From positions 1 to 21,739 of the forward strand of contig RBNI01001591.1 in assembly GCA_003990745.1 (NCBI GenBank): a stretch of 21,739 bases of DNA, in the 5' to 3' direction. This DNA is from Jimgerdemannia flammicorona (Eukaryota; Mucoromycota; Endogonomycetes; Endogonales; Endogonaceae). This document shows, one piece after another, positions 9,601 to 18,887 of this stretch. Position numbers and translations under genes: made by a program. The notes under the pieces are model-generated. The model was not told the origin of the DNA. It saw only the letters and a list, made by a program, of their open reading frames with translations, and did not search any database. Position 1 is the first letter of the stretch. Each line of letters begins with the position of its first letter.

Positions 9601-12600
9601 TTACGCCTCCCCCCCTTGGGGCCCCAACCAATCCACCATGCCTTGAAGAGCTCGAGCATCAACTCCTCTCACCTCACTACCCTCAGTCTCACTGGCCTCC
9701 GGGGGCCCTCCTCAAAGATGCTCTGCCAGTGTTCCACAAGCCCCACCCATATTGCAATGGCCCAACCAACCGTCAGTCACTCATTCCCCACCCCCCCCAC
9801 CAGCCTCGACTGCAGTGCCACCCACTGCCCACCCACCTCCAGGTCAGGTGCCGACACTCCCAACCTCTCCCCAACTACCCTCCAAAAATTTTCCATACTC
9901 TCACACTCTCTCAGCCAATGTTCAGGAGTCTGCACCACCCTGCCCTCCTGCCCTATATTATAACACTCCTTACAATCAAAGACCCCTCCATCCACCAGAT
10001 GACCTGTCCTAAAATTGAGCATCACATTTCTACGCAAAAGCCGCCACCATGCTACCCAGAGTTTTGGCGGAAGCCATCTTGACACCACCTTGATCCAAGA
10101 CCAGATGCCTGCCTAGTCCCATCCTCCCCAATTCCAGCCCCTTGCCAGGTCTCTGGCCAAAGGTCCTGCCCCAGACCCCTAAGACACTCTATATCCTCCT
10201 CTAAGTGGAAGTCCTCAACCAGATTCCCTCCCAACAAAAGCCTGTCCCACCTCCACATCACCGGACCCCAGACCTCATCCCCTTTAGTACCTTGCCAATG
10301 GATCCCAATACAGTGGGCCCCATCTACCACTCTCCACCAGAATTCTTTGTATTGTATCCTCTGGCTACCATCCAAGGCCACCAAGGACAGTAGATCACCT
10401 GAGCCACCCCGTGGCGACACCCTTGCCTCCCACAAATGCTACATAAGGGGCACCCATTCTCCTCCTCTCAACTCACTGGCCCTCTTCATCCACCACACCC
10501 ACAAGCAGAGTAGCCTCTTGGGAAAGTCCACCAGACCAAGTCCTCCATAAACCACAGGAAGTGCTAGTACCTCCCAGCCAATCTGACTCTGGCGTCCAGC
10601 CCAGAGCCAAGAGTGGGCCATCTTGAGAAGCCATTTAACCACCCACTTAGGGAAGTCCAAATGGTAGCCCAGATACCAGAGCTTCGGCATCCAATACACA
10701 TTCAGAACAGTTACCCTTCCCGCCAGCGACACCTGTCTACCACCCCAACTCATCAGTACTTTCCCCTATTCTACTAGCTTTCCCTCCCACCATTCCTTGG
10801 GAAGTAAAGAGCCATACACTGAGAAATAGATACCCAAGTACCGTACCACTCCTCCAGCTAGGACAATTGTTCCAATGATGTCCCCCCCTATGACTCCTTC
10901 CCTAAGGACCATTGTCTCACACTTGTGCCAGTTGAGCTTCGCTCCAGAGCACCTCTCATATATACCACTCAACTGTCTCCTTGAGTATGGCCACATCTGC
11001 CACCGAGCCCAGTCCAACCACTATATCATCCACAAAGGCCCCCACCTTCCAATTAATGCCCAAGATATTCAGTCCACCAACCCTGCGCCGGATCCGATCC
11101 AACAACAGCTCTAGGGTGAAGGCATAAAGGATAGGTGACAGCGGATCCCCCTGAGGCACCCCCCTCCCCAAGGGGAAGGAAGCCCCCCTATGTCCATTTG
11201 CCAGAATCACAGCTCTACTCCCTTCTAGTAGTCCAATAAGGGACCGACACATGCCCACTGGTACCCCAATGCGCTCCAGTACCTTCTCTAACCAAACTCT
11301 CCGAACCCTATCATAGGCCTTCTCCTGGTCCAGGAAAACCAAGCGGCCATCCACACCTACAGCCCTAGTACCTTCGATGACACCGTGAACCCAAGCCGTG
11401 CCATCTCGGATCAGTCGGCCCCCAACAAAGCCTCTCTGTTCCCTCCCTAGCACCTGTTGGGCCACCCCCTGTAGTCTCGCCACCAGTATTTTGGTGACCA
11501 GCTTGCAGTCTATATCTAGCAGCATAATTGGCCTCTAATTCTTCCAGTCCTCTCTATGCCCTTTGTCCTTATACAGCAGAGATATCAGTCCCAACTGCTG
11601 CCCTCCAATCCACTCCCCAGTACTGATGACTGTATCACACATCAGTGACATCTCCTTCAGAGCCTCTACAGATGCCATATGTTTCCAAAAGTCCCAAGGC
11701 AAATCATCCTCCCCAGGCACCATTCTCAGAGTTGTTGATGCCAGAACTTAAAGGATCTCCTCTCCCAAAACTGGTTGGCCAAGATTCCCCAACCCTGCTG
11801 CAGGATTTGGGTGCCACTCTTCCAGATGCTGCTCAATGTCCTGCGCCACCTCCCCTCCCTCCTCTTCACTCCAGAGGTTACTCCAGTGAGTGCTCAACTG
11901 ACCAAGAATCCCCTGCATACCTAATACCATATCTCTCTCATCATTAAGGATGCCTTCCCACTAGTGTCTTGCTCCCCTAGCATGGAGGAGATGGGACAAA
12001 AACCTTGTAGGTCTTTCTCCTTCTTCCAATCTCTGCCACCATAGCCTTGCCACCATAGCCTGAGCCTGCACTGCTTACTCCTTCCTCAACAAATCCTGCA
12101 GTTCCACCACTTCCAGCTTAGCCCACTTAGCCTTCCAATCCAATACCTCCTCCTCCTCTAGTAGCCCAGCCCAATTCAGAAGTAGTCTTTCTAGTCTCCT
12201 AGATGCCCATCAGACTTGTCTCCTCTGCTGAGCACCCTGCTCCTTCCCCACTTCCCCCCAGTATCTCTGAGCTTCGGATTTCAGTCTTCACCACCTATCT
12301 CCAATCCTCATCCCGGCTCACCTCCAATCATTAACCTTGGATCATATCTCTACCATCCACGCATTCCACAGGTCCATCTCATCCAGCAGCGAAGAGTTCA
12401 GATGCCAATGTCCTGGCTCCTCTCCACTCTCTCCAAACCTCTCACCTCCCTGAATACCCCAGTGATCTGACCAAGGGCACCACTCAACCTCCATTGTCTC
12501 CCAAACTGTATTGCCCCAATACTCAGCAGTCAGAACCCAATTAATCTTAGTACCAAGTCCTCCTACCCAGTGAGTATATAAACGTCAATCCTTATCCTGA

Positions 12601-13142
12601 AGTCTCATGGCATCCACCAGTGAACTGAGCCTTTCCACCTCTTTCCATTCCTCCAATCCCCCACTCCTTCCTACCATGCCCCATCCCCCATCAGTTCTGT
12701 CCAATCTACCCTCCCATACCATATTAAAATCACCTCCCAGACAGTCTACCCCAGCCTTCACCAAGATCCCAGAATCCCGCAGATCTCCAATCCATGCCAC
12801 TCGAGTCCCCCTCTCGGCCGAGAAGTAGCAAGATTCAACTACAATTGAGTTCCATCCAGGCCTCCACCATGTCCCCCACACTAATCTACTACCCCAATGT
12901 CCAGTGTCCACAATGTCCCCTTTTCCCTTCCTAACCAGGATGCCCACTTTACTCTGCCAAACTGCCTCCCCACCCCACTCTCTTGTCCATTCCACTACAT
13001 CCTCCTCTCCCTCACACCATACATCTTAAAGTAAGAAGAGATCTGCCTCCAGTTTCTTCAGCCATCCAAAAATCATATATCACCTCCCAGTCCCTCTAAG
13101 CCCATTGACGTTCATAGAAAAAATGTTAGTTGTACTATTCAT
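9601..13142 (-). pseudogene. LINE B ORF2: APE endonuclease, reverse transcriptase, zinc finger
   Basis: The start MNSTTNIF lies 33 nt after ORF1. Endonuclease motifs are NVNGLRG, CLGGDFN (near 12740) and PWSDHW with the catalytic histidine at 12472-12474. RT spans about 11730-10770: LLYKDKGHREDWKN, FLDQEKAYDRV, GVPQGDPLSPILYAF and catalytic AFVDD near 11024-11038. Then come the thumb-like LAGRVTVLNVYWMPKLWY and GGLGLVDF. Near 9830-10080 is a zf-RVT-like finger: CKEC then HWLREC. RNase H is not seen. Damage includes TAA at 13026-13028 (glutamine in LINE A), TAG at 11535-11537 (tryptophan in LINE A), TGA near 9775 (tryptophan in LINE A), a 4-nt TATA gain near 10960 that shifts frame, and a further frameshift near 10090. 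In life it would nick DNA and copy element RNA at the nick. Confidence 0.9.
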
Positions 13143-13175
13143 AGCTAAATATTTGATATTGTTGATTCCCCACAT

Positions 13176-15089
13176 CTACAGTTCCATGCTCACTTCCTCT
13201 CCAGCCAGATCCAGATTCCATTCTGCTGCAATCTCATCCTCCACATTTTGCTGTTCATCCAGAGCTGCCAACAATTCCACATAGTCCTCACCATCCACTA
13301 TCTCCATTGATGCTCTGTGCTCCTCGCACACTACCTGCTACTTTTCCAGTCCCTTCTGCGGCCCCCACAGGTAAGCCGCTCTCTCGTTAGCAATATCCAG
13401 GGGCATTGCCTCCCTTGCCTTGGTGATCTCATACTCCTCTGCCTCCAAAAGAGCTACCATCATCTTATCTCTCAACTTCCTCACGACCTCCTCTCCTTAC
13501 AACACTCGCCTCCAGAATTCCTCACCGATCACCCAGAAGTCAATCTCCCCCAGTTCCTCAGCTGCCACATTCTGCAGCACCCTCAATAGCCACTTCTCCC
13601 CCCCAACTACCTCAGCCACCTGCGCCAACTCTGCCTCTCCTTCCTTCCTCTTCTCAGTTCTCACAGACTCATCCCAACCATCCTCCGACACATCCTCCAA
13701 CTCTCCTTCTCCCATCTCGGGAACACCATACTGGATTGGATTATTATCTACCATCGCCACATCCACTACTGCCTCCTCAGGCCCCTGTCCCCCACTCTTC
13801 ATCATCTTCCCCCCTTGCTGCCCAGCCTCTGCCCAGATGCTAGCACTCGCTCCGGTACTCTCCTCCATAGCCCCTGCCCTCCGTCCCCCATCCAAACTGG
13901 CCAGTAGATCCTTCTGCAGCTGTCTCCCCTTTGCCTTCTCCCAGAGCACCTTATCCATTCGCACCTTCTTGCCCTCAATCACCTCCACCACTGTCCTAGC
14001 CTCGTAAGCCCTCCAAGCCCTTTGCCTCCTCTCCACAGCCCCCGCTAAGTCCTCAAGCACCTCCAGCAGGTCCTCCTTCTCTTCCTCGGACCCCTTCACC
14101 CTCGAAACCTTACATTCCACTAGGCCCCACTTCAATGCCACCGGCCAGTCCCTAGCCTTCCCAGTATTCTCCATCCCAAATAGCCACAGCCTGACATCCA
14201 CATCATCTGTCCTGAGCTCAGTCCCCTCCCATACCCTGAACCCAATGTCGACCACCTCCCCATACTCCTTCACCACATCCATGACCAGCCTCCTTGCCTC
14301 CACCTTCTTCACCATTGGCAAGTCCACAATCACCAGATGAACCACTCTGGGATCCCAATGCATACACCTCACCATCAGCACCAAAATCCCTCCAACCACT
14401 ACACCCTTCTCTACCGCCTCCAGTAGTAAATCCTCCTCTTCAAACCCCACCTCGACTGCCTCCAGCTTCTTCAGAAACTTAACCGAGGCTGTACCCTTCA
14501 CCTCGCTCACCAACAACTCCAGCACCATCTTTGCCATCAATGCCAAGCCACGGAAGCACAATGTAACAGCAAATTCCGATCTCGATTTCTTGAGTAATGG
14601 GGCTGCCACCAGGCCTGTTACACCATCTGCCAGGTCCCCAGGTCTTGTGCTGCTCCCCTGTCCAAGTCTCCCATCAGCCATCACATCTGGATTTTTTTCC
14701 AGATTGCCTGTCACACCGCCATCAGTAGTCACCACCCCAGCCACTACACTGCCAGCCCCACTACGCTGTCCACCCAGAGGAGAGGCCTTCTTGCTACTCG
14801 TAGCAGCAGTCACCTTCCCCAGCTCCAGCCAGCTATCTAGCCCCATCACCTGCTTTCCCATCCTGACTTTGTCCACGAAAGTCATCCTCCCTCCCCCCTG
14901 CAGCCTTGCACCTCCTCTGCCACCACCTCCGGCCCCGCATCCCCTCATCGAAGTACTCGGCATGCCAATACCAGCACCTTGACCCCCCCCCACATGTTGC
15001 CAGTCAAAGGCACTGGGGCCCCCCTGCCCAGTATGCTCACCAGAATGCTTATTGCTTGCCATCTTGATAGCACCAATACTTGAAGACAT
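13176..15089 (-). pseudogene. LINE B ORF1: gag-like protein with two internal stops
   Basis: The frame of 638 codons including the stop starts at MSSSIGAIK. The first 530 codons are open. TAA at 13497-13499 stands where LINE A has tyrosine, and a TAG further on (about 13336) where LINE A has tryptophan; the frame then runs to TAG at 13176-13178. The first 75 residues are rich in glycine (a CGAGGGGRGGARLQGGG stretch). In the middle, VHLVIVDLPMVKKVEARRLV and then YGEVVDIGF look like an RNA-recognition-motif fold (beta strand, helix, beta strand), which is my inference. The second half is acidic and likely helical/coiled coil. I find no CCHC zinc knuckle, unlike Tad ORF1 proteins that carry them. 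The role would be to bind element RNA. Confidence 0.82.
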
Positions 15090-15146
15090 TGTCGAAAGTG
15101 TTGTCTGAGTCTTGTGTCACCCAAATGGTACTGATGAAAGATGTCG

Positions 15147-15157
15147 TATAGATAGCC
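15147..15157. repeat. Target-site duplication, 5' side of LINE B
   Basis: TATAGATAGCC, identical to 9382-9392, marks the exact 5' end of LINE B at 15146. Confidence 0.93.
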
Positions 15158-15427
15158 CTTCTCAATAGCTATTGAAGATATCTGGCTTGAGTGGCTTGAA
15201 ACTGATAGTACTATAGCAGAATGTAATGTACTTACAGTTCTTATTTTCTGCTGTTCTAGTTGTACTTGAAGTTCTTGGATTTGGTAGACTATAGTATTAA
15301 TCATATTCTCTATGTTAAGCTATGATTCTCCTACTTCTTCTGTAGCAGAGGGGTCTGGCTAATAGACTGACTCTTCATGGCTCATTTCAGATTCATGTGA
15401 CTATTTGTGACTGGTTTCTAAATTCAT
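15147..15427 (-). pseudogene. gypsy gag, N-terminal part
   Basis: The minus strand starts MNLETSHK at 15427. The segment is acidic (SHESEMSHEESVY) and contains three TAG stops before it becomes open from 15304: MINTIVYQIQELQVQLEQQK, a coiled-coil-like start common in retrotransposon gag. The open frame runs across the junction at 15147 and about 120 codons into the LINE B leader and ORF1 in another frame, so the apparent 119-residue protein there is a junction artefact. The true continuation is at 9381. Confidence 0.7.
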
Positions 15428-15475
15428 ATGAGGTTTTTTAATAAGACAAGGTATAATGATACTACTGCTATCAAA

Positions 15476-16132
15476 TGTAACAGTTCTAGTTTCTTTAAGA
15501 GAAAGTAGCTAAATCTGAAAGTTCTAGTTAGCCTAAAGTAGCTTAGAGAGATACTTAAAAGTTCAAGTATTTTTGAGAGAAAATATTCTGAGCTTTATTT
15601 AAGCAGAGAATAAGGATATTTATATATAATCTGAAAGAAATATCTAGAAGGATCTTGGAAAAAAAGAGAAATGTCAAGAAATAGATTCTCAGTAAAGCTG
15701 ACTAATACTATTCTACAATGTTCTAAAAGGTTCCATAACTAGCTAAGACAAGATACTTGGTGTTAAGAAAAGACAAGAATATTCTAGTAGTGTCTAGGTG
15801 CTGAGAGAAGGTTTTTAAGCAAGTAGAAGGTGATGGAACATAGTAGAATGTTCAAGAAATAATAAGAAAAGACTAACTAAAAGATGTGAAAAAATAGTAT
15901 AATCACTAGAACAATTAGTATCTAGTTCTTTTCTAAATTGACTGATTATTATAAATTTATTATATTTATTGACTGTCTGGCCAAACAGTTCATCATCTAT
16001 AGAAAACACTCTTCAGAAATTAGGAAATTATCTGAACAATAGTATAATTATTAGAACAATTAGTACCTAGTTTTCTTCTAGATTAACTAACTGTCACAAT
16101 CCTATTATACCCTAACATTATTGTGTCTGACA
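15476..16132 (-). repeat. Probable 5' LTR of the gypsy element
   Basis: The inner end on the plus strand is TGTAACAG at 15476, i.e. ...CTGTTACA on the element strand, 48 nt before the gag start. Two outer ends are possible: CTGTCACA at 16091-16098, nearly complementary to the inner end, or GTCTGACA ending at 16132. The internal direct repeat favours the latter because it otherwise crosses the boundary. No second LTR is in the window for comparison, and no clear tRNA primer site is seen next to 15476. The 65-codon frame at 16009-15815 lies in this repeat and is not a gene. Confidence 0.5.
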
Positions 16133-16142
16133 GTTCATCATA
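15894..16142. repeat. Diverged direct repeat pair of about 105 bp
   Basis: 15894-15998 and 16039-16142 are two copies offset by 145 bp. Both begin ATAGTATAAT, share AGAACAATTAGTA and CTAGTT, and end with ACAGTTCATCAT. They lie in the LTR or at its outer edge and may be a duplicated promoter-like unit or a satellite-like expansion. Confidence 0.7.
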
Positions 16143-16480
16143 ATGATAACTATATTAATAATAAAGAAAATATGAATATAGTCTTTGATATATAGCAGCC
16201 ATTTTAGCTCTCAGTAAATAAATTTAACAATTAATAGATCTATGTGTTAAATGTCTAGACATCTTTTTCCAAAAGTGAATAGACAAATAGTAATCAGATC
16301 AAAATTTGGATTTATTATCTCAATAAATACCAAGAGTCTAGTACTCATCAAGAAGGAGTGGTAAATAAAAAATGATAAAAGATAACAATCTGTAATTTAG
16401 ATATATATATGCTTTGCAAAAATTAGAACTACAATTATAATTGCAATATAAATAGTATATATTGATAGATTTACCAATAA
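16143..16480. other. AT-rich stretch without recognisable gene
   Basis: It contains no CpG and no long open frame. Plus-strand reading gives only fragments that might be the far N-terminal part of the MULE transposase. I see nothing else in it. Confidence 0.5.
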
Positions 16481-18068
16481 TACTCTAAATCATATATATA
16501 TTCTTAATGAGAGTAATATGGTCAAATATTTAAAAATTATCAAACAATTGATAAATAATGAAGTCAGTAAAGCCTATACTCCTCCAGCAATTGTCAAGAC
16601 TATTATGGAGCTTACTATAAATATATTTAGTGAAAATTCAGATATTTAGCAATTGACTCAAAGAATGTAGCAAATATATAGTAAATATTATATAGTCTAT
16701 TAAATATTTTACTTATTGGTGACAAATCTTTAGAAACTGATATTTAAGAGATATTAAAATTTTTATAAAAAAAAAACTTTCAATATAAATGATTCAGCTC
16801 AACATTACAATCTACAAAAGGCTTTGCTTTTACAAAACAAAAGTAACTTAAAAAATTGACAAGATATAGATAGCTCATACTTATTGATTTAACATATAAA
16901 ACTAATAAGTAGAGATAGTGGATCTTTACCTTATATATTCATAATATATATAGATACTGAAATATTGGTAGACATTTTTTTGTTACTAATAAAGACAGTA
17001 TTATAGTATTTTAAGGATTAAAGACAATTCATTAGTTTGCTCTAAACTAGTATATACATTATATACTTTTTGATCAAAGTAGTATTGAAGCCAATAGTAT
17101 TACTAAAGCACTGGAATTATAGCTAGAGAAATAGAATGTAAAATTATTCTATATACTATATATATTATATATATATATATTAGCAAAATTTATCATGAAG
17201 AAACTTATAATAAAATGATTAGTATAATATATAGAAGAACTCAAATTAGATGTGAAGATGCTATATAAGAGACCATTCAAATATGTCCTCTTGATAATAT
17301 CAAACAATATATAACTAAAAACTATAAAAAAAAATACTCAGATGTAGGGACTTTGAGTACAATAGTACTGTCTACTTCTTCTTTAAGTAACTTTAATAAA
17401 TCCATTAAAATTATATTATAGTGAGCTTAAATCCTTAACTTCTTCAGATAGATATGGTTTAATTGATAAGTTTTTTTTAAAATATTATAGGTGCTTGTCA
17501 AAAGATCAAAGCCATAGATACTAAAAAAATTAATAATGTGGCACATACTGCTTTTGAGTTTTGTACTAGCAAACTCTCAGTGGCTGATATATCTGTTGAT
17601 ATTCTTCAAGATATACACAAGTTTCCTACTTCTATTTAAAGGCTAATTGCTAATGAAGCTCAGATAGTAGAAAAAAGATTGACTGATAAAATGTCAACAC
17701 CTGGTCTCACAACACTGAAGTACTATTGCAAGTTTTTCAATGAGTATTTATTACCTTGCAAGCATATCTTCCATAAACATATGTATGGCACTAAATTGCT
17801 GACAGCAGAAGCATGGAAAAACTTTCAGCAAATGTTTGCAGAATGCGGTTATGAAATTTATGAAAGACGCGAGCTAGTTGAAATACCTCAACTAGAGCGA
17901 ACACAAGCTGAATTAGAAGCAGAGAAAAGAAGACAACAAGTAAATGAAATGATGGAGCAGGTGCGAGATACATATTGGAGGATAGAGGAAATTAATGCTG
18001 GTGAAGCCAGCAGCTTTATCGATGAATTAACAGAGCAAATTAGCACCCTTCTCATTAGAAGACAGTAA
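16481..18068 (+). pseudogene. Mutator-like (MULE) transposase remnant
   Basis: The plus-strand frames are broken by many stops, but landmarks appear in order. Near 16560-16630 is NEVSKAYTPPAIVKTIMEL, like the helical region before the catalytic core. Near 16880-16910 is LIDLTYKTNK, matching the first catalytic aspartate box of MULE transposases (D-x-TYKTN), followed after stops by NIGRHFFVTNKDS. At 17473-18068 is the C-terminal region with the SWIM zinc finger. MULE transposases cut and paste elements with 9-11 bp target duplications. No terminal inverted repeats could be found at either side. The foldback element at 6156 is of the same broad class, but its ends are not seen here, so a link is only a guess. 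Confidence 0.62.
17473..18068 (+). pseudogene. SWIM zinc-finger C-terminal region, last 129 codons open
   Basis: Reading from about 17490 gives CQKIKAIDTKKINNVAHTAF, then LSVADISVDILQDIHKFPTS, one TAA at 17637-17639, and RLIANEAQIVEKRLTDK into the methionine at 17679. The frame then runs 129 codons to TAA at 18066. The SWIM pattern C-x-F-x(5)-LPC-K-H is visible in YYCKFFNEYLLPCKHIFHKH, although the first cysteine pair is reduced to one. It is followed by WKNFQQMFAECGYEIYERRE and a charged coiled coil (ELEAEKRRQQVNEMMEQVRD). SWIM fingers follow the transposase core in MULEs. Whether the open part is a domesticated fragment or a late survivor of decay cannot be told from the sequence. Confidence 0.6.
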
Positions 18069-18232
18069 GCCGTGAAAATCAGTAGATATTATTGGCAATC
18101 GATTTTTTATTTATATATTTCTTATCTGCACTTGTCTCTTTTATTTTGTATAAATATCTTAGTAACATATTTAAATAAACAACAGTTCAATATTCTCAGT
18201 ATAATCGGATCTACGTGCCTATCTTTGAAAAC

Positions 18233-18300
18233 ATATGGGGGGCGAATTTGTGTTACAAACAGGTTGCGACGTCACGCTCCGCTTGAGACGACCCCCCTAT
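18233..18300. repeat. CpG-dense imperfect palindrome, possible transposon end
   Basis: The left arm ATATGGGGGGCG and the complement of the right arm ATAGGGGGGTCG match with one-base offsets. Between them are TTTGT/ACAAA and GACGTC palindromes and most of the CpGs of this AT-rich region. It may be a terminal repeat of a DNA transposon or a solo remnant. No partner copy was found in the window. Confidence 0.45.
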
Positions 18301-18461
18301 TTGGCCAATACGGTAATCCGCAAAATATGTAATTATATGTATAGCTAGTTTAAGATATAAAAACGTAGTTTGTATGCAACACGATTCACGTGATATAATC
18401 AACCCATCCTGCCTCAAAGATCGACGCTCAAACACATAATATTGGAGAAATCCGATCTTCC

Positions 18462-18477
18462 TTGATTGATTGATTGA
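18462..18477. repeat. (TTGA)4 microsatellite
   Basis: Four perfect tandem TTGA units. Confidence 0.9.
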
Positions 18478-18688
18478 TAGAAATATAAGTATAGTAGATA
18501 TTAATAACAATGCAAGTAAATTGTAAAATTGTATGATCAACATATACTTCACACACAATGTCATATAATAAATAAGAGAATAATGACAATAATAATTATA
18601 ATATCAATTATAATATCCACTGCAAAAATAATAAATAAATATAAAAAATGTTTAATGTATATTTCTTTAATCGCGTTAAGAAAACCGT

Positions 18689-18714
18689 AAGCACCAATAC
18701 TGTCTTTGGTGCTT
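18689..18714 (-). other. Perfect 9-bp hairpin downstream of FKBP gene
   Basis: AAGCACCAA, an 8-nt loop and TTGGTGCTT, 174-199 nt beyond the FKBP stop codon, so probably in its 3' UTR or just after it. A role in mRNA 3' processing or stability is only a guess. Confidence 0.55.
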
Positions 18715-18887
18715 CTTTTACTTTGAGAAAGATTGATTACAGCTACACAGAAAAAAATTGCCACTCACGCTATTACATCAACAATGAAGTTTGCTGACAT
18801 ACCTACACATTCGCCAAGCTTCCAAGCATCGTCGCACGCCTCACCTCATCCCAGCAACCCATTAGCTTCCGCAACGCTCCCTTTTCA

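Larger units (their letters stand above)
9393..15146 (-). mobile_element. LINE B: full-length Tad/LINE-like non-LTR retrotransposon
   Basis: The element starts (minus strand) with a 57-nt leader after the duplication at 15147-15157. It carries ORF1 (15089-13176), a 33-nt spacer, ORF2 (13142-9601), a 3' UTR of about 180 nt and a 28-nt poly(A) tail (28 T's at 9393-9420). An 11-bp duplication flanks it. It is 5754 bp long. It lies in the same orientation as the gypsy gag it interrupts, a few hundred bp downstream of the gypsy LTR. It keeps clearly more CpG than LINE A and its reading frames are longer, so it is the younger copy. The broad order (ORF1; endonuclease, RT, C-terminal finger) fits the fungal Tad group, but the clade needs an RT tree. 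Confidence 0.93.
5863..16132 (-). mobile_element. Ty3/gypsy-type LTR retrotransposon, nested and incomplete
   Basis: Two separated pieces belong to one element. 15147-16132 holds the 5' LTR, leader and start of gag. 5863-9392 holds the rest of gag, a degenerate zinc knuckle, dUTPase, protease, RT and RNase H. The pieces join exactly across the LINE B target duplication. The order protease, RT, RNase H and the motif styles (DSGA protease, YGSSVLFIKKKD, KLDLISGYHQI, TTDASNFAIGAVLSQ) fit Metaviridae. Integrase and the 3' LTR would lie left of LINE A, outside the window. Many in-frame stops and several frameshifts show it is dead. It is virtually devoid of CpG outside the foldback insertion, indicating an old or strongly methylated/mutated copy. 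Confidence 0.88.
18069..18887. other. AT-rich intergenic region with a CpG-dense palindrome
   Basis: No gene is seen. It holds an imperfect GC-rich inverted repeat (18233-18300), four TTGA units (18462-18477), AT-rich DNA and a 9-bp hairpin (18689-18714) downstream of the FKBP stop codon. The open frames 18253-18564 and 18561-18764 on the minus strand have low-complexity hydrophobic content and no support. Confidence 0.6.

Noticed and set aside
9616..10082. Overlapping plus-strand open frames
   Set aside because: They lie antisense to the zinc-finger end of LINE B ORF2.
13420..14007. Plus-strand 195-codon open frame
   Set aside because: It is antisense to LINE B ORF1, whose minus-strand frame aligns to LINE A; Ser/Pro-rich composition is that of an antisense shadow.
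14945..15304. Minus-strand 119-codon frame as a separate gene
   Set aside because: It joins the gypsy gag N-terminus to the LINE B leader across the insertion point at 15147, so it is a junction product.
15815..16009. Minus-strand 64-codon frame
   Set aside because: It lies in the probable LTR and overlaps its internal repeat; no family resemblance.
6146..18068. The MULE remnant as the source of the foldback element
   Set aside because: The foldback ends (GTGCTCC/GAGTCAAT-like) were not found near either side of the MULE remnant, so only the general class is shared.
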